Source: Solirubrobacteraceae bacterium (GTDB lineage Bacteria; Actinomycetota; Thermoleophilia; Solirubrobacterales; Solirubrobacteraceae). Taken from it: DNA of 21,873 nt. The notes beneath the pieces were generated by a model, which worked only from the letters and a program-made list of their open reading frames with translations, ran no database searches and was not told the DNA's origin. Of the stretch, positions 14,663 through 20,846 are shown one piece after another. Numbering within the stretch: position 1 is the first letter of the stretch; every line of letters starts with the position of its first letter. The position numbers and the translations under genes were made by a program. Location of the stretch: NCBI GenBank assembly GCA_017882405.1, contig JADGPO010000025.1, forward strand, positions 1-21,873, written 5' to 3'.

Positions 14663-16680
14663 CGGCGGGCGATTCTAGCGGCGAGTCAGGCCGGCAACCC
14701 CGTGCTAACCGACGGGCTCGGCGACACGCGGCGCCGGCCGTCCTCGTCATCCTGACCACCTGCCTGGCGGTTCTCGGGCTCGGTAGCGCTGTCGCCGGCG
14801 CCCGCACGACCCCCGGGCGCGCCACCGCCGACGCGGCCGCGCCCCCGACCTACGGCGCGCTGTACCAGGACGGTCCCACCGACCGCTGGCTGCTGAGCGG
14901 GCAATGGCTGTACCGGTCCGATCCCACGGACCAGGGCATCGCCGACGGCTTCTGGCGCAACGCGGCCAGCACCGAGGGCTGGGCGCCGGTGACGATTCCC
15001 AACTCCTTCAACGCGGGCGATCTGTCGACGGCCAGCATGAGCGGCTCGGTCGGGTGGTACCGGCGGGACTTCACCGTCCCGACCGGTGCCTTCGCCAAGT
15101 ACGTCCCGGCGCGCTTCCGCAGCTGGATCGTGCGCTTCGAATCGGTCAACTACCGCGCCACCGTGTGGCTCAACGGCAAACCGATCGGCAGCCATGCCGG
15201 CGCCTATCTGCCGTTCGAGTTCGATCTGAAGGGCGTGCGCGCGGGCGTCGACCGGCTGGTCGTGCGCGTCGACGACCGCCGAGACGGCAGCGCGTTGCCC
15301 CCTGGCCCCCAGGGCGGCTGGTGGAACTTCGGCGGCCTGCAACGCGAGGTCTACCTGCGCTCGGTGCAGCGCGTGGACATGTCACCGGTGGTGGTGCGCC
15401 CGATCCTTCCCTGCCCCACGTGCGCGGCCACGATCCAGGAGCAGGTCTCGGTCCGCAACGTCACCGGCAGCCCCCAGACGGTGTCGCTGCAGGGCCGCTA
15501 CGGCAGCGCCCGCCTGAACTTCGGCGGACATACCGTCGCGCCGCACGCCACGTGGGTGGCGCACGCGTCGATCGAGATCACCTCCCCCCACCTGTGGGCG
15601 CCCGACGATCCGTACCTGTACAAGGCCACAGTAGGCGCCTCTGACCAGGACGGTCGCGCGCTTCAGACCTACGTGACCCACAGCGGGATCCGCAGCATCG
15701 CGGTCGCCCCCACCGGCCAGTTGCTGCTCAACGGCCGACTGCTGAACCTGCGCGGCTTCAGCATCCACGAGCAGAACCTCCAGACCGGGGCGGCGCTTGA
15801 CCCGGCGCAGCTGGCCGCGCTGGTCGCCTGGGACCGCGAGCTTGGCGGCGGGATCATCCGTGCCCATTACCCGCTCAACCCCGAGATCGAGGAGATGGCC
15901 GATCGCTACGGGATCCTGCTGTGGTCGGAGGTGCCGGTCTATCAGGTGGCCACCAAGTTCCTCACCCGCCCCGGCTGGCTGACGTCGGCGCACGCCTTCC
16001 TGCGCCAGAACATCCTCGTCAACCAGAACCACCCCTCGGTGCTGTCGTGGAGCATCGGCAACGAGCTGGCCACCCCACCCAACGACGCCGAGGCCCGCTA
16101 CATCGCCGGCGCCGCCCAACTGGCCCACCAGCTCGACCCCACCCGCCCGGTGGGGATGGCGATCGAGGACTGGCCGGGCGTCTCCTGCCAGCAGGCCTAC
16201 GCGCCGCTGGACGTGATCGGCGTCAACGACTACTTCGGCTGGTTTGACTCCGGCGGCGGCACCGCCGACGACCGCGACGCGCTCGGCCCGTTCCTGGACA
16301 CGGTGCGCGCCTGCTACCCGAGCAAGGCGCTGATGATCACCGAGTTCGGCTTCGAGGGCAATCGCGCGGGGCCGGTCGAGGAGCGCGGCACCTTCGCCTA
16401 TCAGGCGGCCACCGCGGCCTTTCACCTGAACGTGTTCGCCTCCAAGCCCTACATCTCGGCCGCGATGTGGTTCGCGATGCAGGACTTCGCCGCGCGCCCG
16501 GGCTGGGGCGGCGGCGACCCGCTGCCCGATCCGCCGTTCGTGCAGAAGGGGCCGATCGACATCAACGGCAACCCGCGTGAGCCGCTGTTCGGAACGCTGC
16601 AGTCGATCTACACGCACACCCAGCAGATTGCACCGGTGGCGGCGGCGACCCGCCGGCACGGGCACCGCCCCAAGCGCTAG
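14584..16680 (+). CDS. Secreted glycoside hydrolase family 2 (beta-galactosidase/beta-glucuronidase type)
   Basis: 698 residues with the full GH2 layout. There is an unusually long Arg-rich n-region (1-47, with RRARR at 43-47), a hydrophobic segment (about 50-72) and a likely cleavage after AGA (73). A jelly-roll sugar-binding domain follows (about 95-260: VGWYRRDF, ATVWLNGKPIGSHAGAYLPF), then an Ig-like domain (about 262-370) and a TIM barrel (about 375-670). The acid/base is Glu494 in SIGNEL and the nucleophile is Glu587 in MITEFGFEG. Both are present, so it should be an active retaining beta-glycosidase acting outside the membrane; the substrate cannot be told from sequence. The start is fixed by AGGAGG 7 nt upstream. 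Its stop shares the palindrome CTAG with the stop of the convergent GT2 gene. Confidence 0.9.
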   Translation: MKLRGTRRSRWSRSWAAAGAANRRLTSAGDSSGESGRQPRANRRARRHAAPAVLVILTTCLAVLGLGSAVAGARTTPGRATADAAAPPTYGALYQDGPTDRWLLSGQWLYRSDPTDQGIADGFWRNAASTEGWAPVTIPNSFNAGDLSTASMSGSVGWYRRDFTVPTGAFAKYVPARFRSWIVRFESVNYRATVWLNGKPIGSHAGAYLPFEFDLKGVRAGVDRLVVRVDDRRDGSALPPGPQGGWWNFGGLQREVYLRSVQRVDMSPVVVRPILPCPTCAATIQEQVSVRNVTGSPQTVSLQGRYGSARLNFGGHTVAPHATWVAHASIEITSPHLWAPDDPYLYKATVGASDQDGRALQTYVTHSGIRSIAVAPTGQLLLNGRLLNLRGFSIHEQNLQTGAALDPAQLAALVAWDRELGGGIIRAHYPLNPEIEEMADRYGILLWSEVPVYQVATKFLTRPGWLTSAHAFLRQNILVNQNHPSVLSWSIGNELATPPNDAEARYIAGAAQLAHQLDPTRPVGMAIEDWPGVSCQQAYAPLDVIGVNDYFGWFDSGGGTADDRDALGPFLDTVRACYPSKALMITEFGFEGNRAGPVEERGTFAYQAATAAFHLNVFASKPYISAAMWFAMQDFAARPGWGGGDPLPDPPFVQKGPIDINGNPREPLFGTLQSIYTHTQQIAPVAAATRRHGHRPKR
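14672..14677 (-). promoter_or_regulatory. Putative -10 element (TAGAAT) of the GT-C-like gene
   Basis: TAGAAT matches TATAAT at five of six positions and ends 9 nt before ATG 14662. No Shine-Dalgarno sequence is present. The element lies inside the sense N-terminal coding part of the GH2 gene. Confidence 0.4.
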
Positions 16681-17360
16681 CCCGACATCCGGCAGCGCAA
16701 CAGCGTGGCGAGTACGCGGAAGCCGTCGCGCGCGGTGAGCTTCTTGCCGTCCTCGTTAGCGCGGGCGCGATAGTGGACCGGGACCTCGAAGATCGGCTCG
16801 TGGCGCTGCACCAGCCGGGCGGTGATCTCGGGCTCGATCGAGAACCCGGCGGCGCTCAGCCGCAGGCTCTTGAACAGGTCGGTCCGGATCATCTTGTGGC
16901 AGGTCATGATGTCGTGCAGGTACACGTTGAACAGCATGTTGCAGGCCAGTGTGACGCCCTTGTTGCCCATCACGAACATGAACGAGTGGCTGGTGTAGCC
17001 GTCGAACGCGCGCACCCCGAAGCATGCGTTGGTGCGTCCGTCCAGCAGCGGCACCATCAGCACGCCCAGGTCGGCGGGGTCGTACTCCAGATCGGCGTCG
17101 AAGATGCATGAGTACTCGCCGCGCGCCTCCCGCAGGGCAGTCTGGATCGCGGCGCCCTTGCCCTGGTTGTGGTCGTGCTCGATCAGGCGCACCCGCGGGC
17201 CCCAGTCGCGGTTACGCAGGATCTCCCGGGTGCCGTCGGTGGACCCGTCATCGACGATGATCAGCTCGAAGTCGGTCGGCAGCTCGGTGGCGAGAACCTC
17301 GGTGATCGCCCGCTCGGCGCGTTCGCGCTCGTTGTAAACCGGCATCAAGATGGAGAGCAT
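16677..17360 (-). CDS. Family 2 glycosyltransferase, polyprenyl-phosphate sugar synthase-like
   Basis: A 227-residue GT-A fold enzyme without membrane helices. LSILMPVYNE opens the nucleotide-binding fold. DDGSTDGT (37-44) and the metal-binding DAD (88-90, in FDADLEYDP) are the conserved GT2 motifs, and NQGKGAAI follows the dolichol-phosphate-mannose-synthase pattern. The closest functional idea is transfer of a sugar from a nucleotide donor to polyprenyl phosphate at the inner membrane face. This would supply a GT-C enzyme such as the one encoded two genes away; that link is inference. ATG 17360 begins the conserved fold; an in-frame GTG at 17393 would add 11 residues, and neither has a Shine-Dalgarno sequence. 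A TAGCAT hexamer lies at 17421-17426. The stop overlaps the GH2 stop. Confidence 0.85.
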   Translation of the reverse strand: MLSILMPVYNERERAERAITEVLATELPTDFELIIVDDGSTDGTREILRNRDWGPRVRLIEHDHNQGKGAAIQTALREARGEYSCIFDADLEYDPADLGVLMVPLLDGRTNACFGVRAFDGYTSHSFMFVMGNKGVTLACNMLFNVYLHDIMTCHKMIRTDLFKSLRLSAAGFSIEPEITARLVQRHEPIFEVPVHYRARANEDGKKLTARDGFRVLATLLRCRMSG

Positions 17361-17420
17361 CGGTGCGTGGATCAGGGTCGGCTGGACGGGCACCGCAAGG
17401 CAGCCCGCGAGGACGCGTCG

Positions 17421-17426
17421 ATGCTA
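17421..17426 (-). promoter_or_regulatory. Possible -10 element (TAGCAT) upstream of the GT2 gene
   Basis: This is the same TAGCAT hexamer seen before secDF and the GGAHCC gene, but 27 nt before GTG 17393 (60 nt before ATG 17360), so the mRNA would have a short leader. No -35 was recognised. Confidence 0.2.
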
Positions 17427-17451
17427 GCGAACGTCTCCGGCGTCGGAGAGG

Positions 17452-17691
17452 ATGCCCCGGTGGACTTCGAAGCCGCGGGCCTACTGCACCGGGGACTACT
17501 ACGGCAACTCGGTCAACCTGGCCAGTCGGGTCACGGGGGTCGCCCGCCCGGGCAGCGTGCTCTGTACGCAGGAGGTGCACGACGCCGCCGCCGACCGGTT
17601 TCAGTGGTCCACCGCCGGGCGCTTTCGGCTCAAAGAAGTTGCGGGACAGATGCGGCTGTTCCGCGCCCGGAAGCCCGCCGCGAGCCGCTAG
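17452..17691 (+). pseudogene. 3' remnant of a class III adenylate/guanylate cyclase gene
   Basis: The 79-codon frame encodes only the last third of a class III cyclase catalytic domain. GDYYGNSVNLASRVTGVARP contains the transition-state Asn and Arg positions. It is followed by GSVLCTQEVHDAA and GRFRLKEVAGQMRLFRAR, which is the normal end of such domains. The two metal-binding Asp motifs and everything upstream are missing; similarity seems to start near codon 8. It cannot be a working cyclase. It lies between the 5' end of the GT2 gene and the FKBP gene (13 bp from its stop), so it marks a deletion or recombination junction. Confidence 0.7.
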
Positions 17692-17704
17692 CTCGGCCGG
17701 GGCA

Positions 17705-18283
17705 CTAGGAGATCGAGTGCAGGTCGATGACGAAGACGAGCGTCGAGTTCGCCGGGATCTTGGCCTGCGCCTGGTTCTTGTAGGCCAGGCTCGGCGGGAT
17801 GATCAGCTCGCGCCGACCGCCGACCTTCATCCCGACGAGGCCCTGCTGCCAACCGGGAATGAGGTTGGTCAGCGGGTCGGTGAGCGGCGCCTGGCCGGGG
17901 TGGTCCCAGGAGGCGTCAAACACCTTGCCGGTCTTGTAGACCTTGCCCACGTAGGCGACGGTGACCGTCTGGCTCGGGGACGTGATCGCCGGGCCGGTGC
18001 CCTTGATCAGGTCCTTGACGATCAGCTTCTTCGGCGCCGGGCCCGACGGCGGGCTGAACTTGGGCTCGGTCTTGAGCGCCGAGGGCAGCGGGGCGCTCGC
18101 CGTGCTGGAGGCCGAGGTGGTGGTGGCACTGGCGGACGCGCTCGCGGCGGTGGTCGTGTCGGCGGTGGCCCCGTCGGAGGGCGCGAGCACGATGCCCGGC
18201 GCTGTGGAGCTGCCGCAGCCGGCCAGCGCGCCAGTGAGCGCGAGCACGGCAAAGATGAGTGGGAGTGTCTTTCGGTTTGTCAT
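17705..18283 (-). CDS. FKBP-type peptidyl-prolyl isomerase lipoprotein
   Basis: A 192-residue exported lipoprotein. A lipoprotein signal peptide has the lipobox LAGC with Cys23. A Ser/Ala/Thr-rich linker follows (about 24-75). The FKBP domain (about 87-192) shows VTVAYVGKVYKTGKVFDAS, IPGWQQGLVGMKVGGRRELIIPP, LAYKN and TLVFVIDL. The key Tyr, Phe-Asp, Trp and Tyr positions of the proline-binding pocket are kept. Some flanking positions differ, with no Glu-Val-Ile and a shortened loop after LAY. It probably folds secreted proteins at the outer membrane face. It lies 27 bp after yebC in the same direction, with a TACCCT hexamer 11 nt before the ATG. Confidence 0.92.
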   Translation of the reverse strand: MTNRKTLPLIFAVLALTGALAGCGSSTAPGIVLAPSDGATADTTTAASASASATTTSASSTASAPLPSALKTEPKFSPPSGPAPKKLIVKDLIKGTGPAITSPSQTVTVAYVGKVYKTGKVFDASWDHPGQAPLTDPLTNLIPGWQQGLVGMKVGGRRELIIPPSLAYKNQAQAKIPANSTLVFVIDLHSIS

Positions 18284-18294
18284 GGACGTGCCCG

Positions 18295-18300
18295 AGGGTA
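18295..18300 (-). promoter_or_regulatory. Putative -10 element (TACCCT) of the FKBP gene
   Basis: TACCCT fits TAnnnT and ends 11 nt before the ATG, in the 27-bp gap after yebC. No Shine-Dalgarno sequence is evident, so the gene may have its own start as well as read-through from yebC. Confidence 0.25.
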
Positions 18301-18310
18301 GCGGGACCGC

Positions 18311-19060
18311 TCAGCCGGCGATCCGCTCCAGCACGTCGGCGTCCACGTCGAAGTTGGCGTGGACCTCTGAGACGTCGTCTGACTCCTCCAGCGTGTCGAT
18401 CAGCTTCATCAGCCGCGCGGCGTCGGCCTCCTGAAGCGGCACCCGGACACGGGGGCGCTGCGTGACATCCGCGCTCTCGACCTCCACCCCGGCGTCGCTC
18501 AGGGCTCCCCGCACCGTGTTAAGGTCCGACGGCTCGGTGACGATCTCGAACACGTCGTCGTCCTGCGAGATGTCCTCGGCACCGGCGTCGATGGCGACCA
18601 TCAGATCCTCCTCGTCATAGCGCGAGCCGTCGACCACGATCACCCCGCGCTTGTCGAACATGTAGGAAACCGATCCCGGCTCGCCGAGGTTGCCGCCGTG
18701 CTTGGACAGCGCGTGGCGGACGTCGGCCCCGGTCCGGTTGCGATTGTCGGTCAGCGCCTCGATCAGCAGTGCCACGCCGCCGGGGCCGTAGCCCTCGTAG
18801 AGGACCGTCTCGATCTGGTCGGCGTCGACGCCCTCGCCCGTGCCCTTGGCGATCGCCCGCTCGATGTTGTCCTTGGGCATCGAGGCATCGCGTGCCTTCT
18901 GCACGGCGAGCGCCAGCGAGGGATTGCCCTCGATGTCACCTCCGCCCTCGCGCGCGGCGACCGTGATCGCCCGCGTCAGCTTGGTGAAAGCCTGGCCCCG
19001 CCGCTGGTCGACGACCGCCTTCTTGTGCTTGATGGAAGCCCACTTGGAATGACCCGACAT
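18311..19060 (-). CDS. yebC: YebC/PmpR family protein
   Basis: 249 residues, normal length. It opens with the family signature MSGHSKWASIKHKKAVVDQRRGQ and contains KARDASMPKDNIERAIAKGTG (about 55-75), YEGYGPGGVALLIEALTDNRNRT (about 87-109) and GSVSYMFDKRGVI. The acidic C-terminal part is typical. YebC proteins have been described as DNA-binding regulators and, more recently, as ribosome-associated factors that help at proline stretches; this sequence does not decide between them. Polyproline- and KP-rich proteins occur in this window. It lies 11 bp after rfbG, with a TATAGT hexamer over the rfbG stop. In many actinobacteria it directly precedes ruvC. Confidence 0.96.
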   Translation of the reverse strand: MSGHSKWASIKHKKAVVDQRRGQAFTKLTRAITVAAREGGGDIEGNPSLALAVQKARDASMPKDNIERAIAKGTGEGVDADQIETVLYEGYGPGGVALLIEALTDNRNRTGADVRHALSKHGGNLGEPGSVSYMFDKRGVIVVDGSRYDEEDLMVAIDAGAEDISQDDDVFEIVTEPSDLNTVRGALSDAGVEVESADVTQRPRVRVPLQEADAARLMKLIDTLEESDDVSEVHANFDVDADVLERIAG

Positions 19061-19070
19061 GGCCCGTCTA

Positions 19071-19076
19071 ACTATA
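19071..19076 (-). promoter_or_regulatory. Putative -10 element (TATAGT) of yebC
   Basis: TATAGT matches TATAAT at five of six positions. It overlaps the stop codon of rfbG and ends 10 nt before the yebC ATG, where no Shine-Dalgarno sequence is present. No -35 was recognised. Confidence 0.4.
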
Positions 19077-20091
19077 GGAGCCGTTCGAGTGCCCGGGGGT
19101 GATCTCGGTACCACTCGATCGTCGCTCTGAGCCCGTCCTCCAGCCCGGTCTGCGCCCGCCAGCCGGTCAGCGCGGACAGCTTGGCGGAGTCCACCCACTG
19201 GCGGTCGATCTCGCCGGGCGGGGCCCCTGACCCCCGGATCTCCGGCTGCACGCCGGTGCCCGCCAGCCGGCAGATGAGGGCGACCACGTCGCCGACCCGG
19301 TGGGGCTCGCCGCCGCCGGCGTTGAACGCCTCGCCGGCCGCTCCGCCACGATCCGGCGAGTCCATGTCAAGCCGTTCCCAGATCGCCAGATAGGCCGCCA
19401 CCGCGTCCTCCACGTAGAGGAAGTCGCGCTCCGGGCTGCCGTCGGAGCGGATCACCGGCGCGCTGCCCGCCAGCGCCGCGCCGATCGCCTCGGGCACCAG
19501 CCGGGAGCGGTTCAGATCGCCGCCCCCGTACAGGTTGGCGAAGCGGGTGACCGCCACCGGCAGTCCGAAGGTGTGCCAGTAGGAGCGGGCGATCAGGTCG
19601 GCGGCCGCCTTGGAGGCGTCGTAGGGAAAGCGCGGGACAAGCGCCTGCTCCTCGCTGTAGGGGAGCTGTGTCTGGGGGCCGTAGGCCTTGTCCGAGGAGG
19701 CGACCACGGCGGCGCGGACACCGTGCGCGCGGCAGGCCTCCAGGAGCATCCAGGTGCCGCGGACGTTGGTTTCGAACGTCGAGCGGGGGGAGCGGTTGGC
19801 CACGCCGACCAGCGTCTGGGCGGCGAGATGAAAGACGCTGTCGACATCGTATTCGGCCAGCGCCCGGGCGACCAGGCCCTCGTCGCACACGTCGCCGCGC
19901 ACCGAGTCGACGCGGTCGGCGATCCCCTGGAGCTCCAGCGCGGTGGCGGCCGGCTCGTCGCGGCGGATCACCGCCACGCGGGCTCCGCGCTGCAGCAGGG
20001 CGGCGGTCAGCCAGGACCCGAGCAGGCCGTGGGCGCCGGTGACGAGCACGGAGCGACCGCGCAGAGAGCCGCTTGGCGGACGGTCGCTCAC
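19072..20091 (-). CDS. rfbG: CDP-glucose 4,6-dehydratase
   Basis: An extended short-chain dehydrogenase that converts CDP-glucose to CDP-4-keto-6-deoxyglucose, a precursor of deoxysugars in surface polysaccharides. It has 339 residues. The NAD-binding TGAHGLLG is at 18-25, the catalytic Ser-Asp-Lys of SSDKAYG at 133-135, and the YDASK pair Tyr157/Lys161. The family-specific stretch FANLYGGGDLNRSRLVP follows (about 184-200), then IRSDGSPERDFLYVEDAV. The specificity call is supported by the cytidylyltransferase directly upstream. The GTG start at 20091 overlaps the rfbF stop (GTGA), with a G-rich Shine-Dalgarno-like run shortly before it. Upstream in-frame codons give no conserved sequence. Confidence 0.9.
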   Translation of the reverse strand: MSDRPPSGSLRGRSVLVTGAHGLLGSWLTAALLQRGARVAVIRRDEPAATALELQGIADRVDSVRGDVCDEGLVARALAEYDVDSVFHLAAQTLVGVANRSPRSTFETNVRGTWMLLEACRAHGVRAAVVASSDKAYGPQTQLPYSEEQALVPRFPYDASKAAADLIARSYWHTFGLPVAVTRFANLYGGGDLNRSRLVPEAIGAALAGSAPVIRSDGSPERDFLYVEDAVAAYLAIWERLDMDSPDRGGAAGEAFNAGGGEPHRVGDVVALICRLAGTGVQPEIRGSGAPPGEIDRQWVDSAKLSALTGWRAQTGLEDGLRATIEWYRDHPRALERLL

Positions 20092-20810
20092 ACCGCGGCC
20101 CCCCACAGCTTCCAGGGCGCCTGGCCGCCGGCCCACAGATCGTTGAGGACGACGGCGTCCTTGTAGGTGTCCATGCAGTCCCAGAACCCCTCGTGCCGGT
20201 AGGCGCGCAGCTCGCCCTGCGCCGCCAGCCGCTGCAGGGGCTCACGCTCCAGCACGCTGTCGGGCGCCAGCAGGTCCAGCACGGCGGGCTCGAGGCAGAA
20301 GAAGCCCCCGTTGACCCAGCGCTCGGAGCGCGGCTTCTCGGCAAAGCCGCGCACCACCCCGTCCGCGTCGACCTCGGCCACGCCGAAGGGAAGCGTCGGG
20401 CGCACGACCGTCATCGTGGCCGCGCCGTCGTGCTCGGCGTGGGCGGCCAGGAGCGCCTCCAGGTCGAGGTCGGCCACCCCGTCGGCATAGGTCAGGCAGA
20501 ACGGCTCGGCGGGGAGCTCAGCGGCGGCGTGGTGCAGGCGGCCGCCGGTCGGGGTGTCGACGCCGGTGGGCAGGCAGCGGATCTCGACGCCCGCGGCCCA
20601 CGACTCGTGGGCGATGAAGTCCTCGATCTGCTCGCCCAGATAGCCGGTCAGCAGGAGGAAGCGATCGAATCCCTGGGCGAGATAGATCTGGATCACGTGC
20701 CAGAGGATCGGCCGCCCGCCGATCTCCACCATCGGCTTGGGGATCGACCGTGTGCCCCGCTGCAGCCGGGTTCCGCGCCCCCCGCACAGGATCACCACGC
20801 TGGGCCTCAC
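20088..20810 (-). CDS. rfbF: Glucose-1-phosphate cytidylyltransferase
   Basis: Transfers CMP from CTP to glucose 1-phosphate, giving CDP-glucose for the next enzyme in the operon. It has 240 residues, slightly shorter than the usual ~257. It has the nucleotide-binding GGRGTRL (10-16), KPMVEIGGRPILWHV (25-39), the cytidylyltransferase-type TGVDTPTGGRL (82-92), metal-binding Asp110 in TYADG, FAEKP (156-160), NGGFF and the terminal MDTYKD. TPTGGRL and FAEKP with NGGFF separate it from RmlA-type thymidylyltransferases. The start is GTG 20810, with GATAAT 8 nt upstream. It is divergent from the phosphomannomutase gene, only 32 bp away. Later genes of the CDP-deoxysugar pathway are not in the window. 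Confidence 0.92.
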   Translation of the reverse strand: MRPSVVILCGGRGTRLQRGTRSIPKPMVEIGGRPILWHVIQIYLAQGFDRFLLLTGYLGEQIEDFIAHESWAAGVEIRCLPTGVDTPTGGRLHHAAAELPAEPFCLTYADGVADLDLEALLAAHAEHDGAATMTVVRPTLPFGVAEVDADGVVRGFAEKPRSERWVNGGFFCLEPAVLDLLAPDSVLEREPLQRLAAQGELRAYRHEGFWDCMDTYKDAVVLNDLWAGGQAPWKLWGAAV

Positions 20811-20818
20811 GGCGGCGG

Positions 20819-20824
20819 ATTATC
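20819..20824 (-). promoter_or_regulatory. Putative -10 element (GATAAT) of rfbF, in a shared divergent promoter gap
   Basis: GATAAT matches TATAAT at five of six positions and ends 8 nt before GTG 20810. The overlapping plus-strand sequence GATTAT (20818-20823) could serve the divergent gene, because GGATTATCC is nearly palindromic. The whole gap is 32 bp, so any two promoters here must overlap. Confidence 0.4.
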
Positions 20825-20846
20825 CGGCATGATCACGCCGGCATGA
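20824..20846 (+). repeat. Duplicated 9-bp start-site sequence before the phosphomannomutase gene
   Basis: CCGGCATGA occurs at 20824-20832 and again at 20838-20846. The first copy gives ATG 20829 and a five-codon frame (MITPA) whose TGA overlaps the real ATG 20843 as ATGA. Confidence 0.6.

Noticed and set aside
17434..17449. 6-bp hairpin TCTCCG-GCGT-CGGAGA before the cyclase remnant
   Set aside because: It is short, has no T-tract and is not at the end of a gene, so it is within chance expectation at this GC content.
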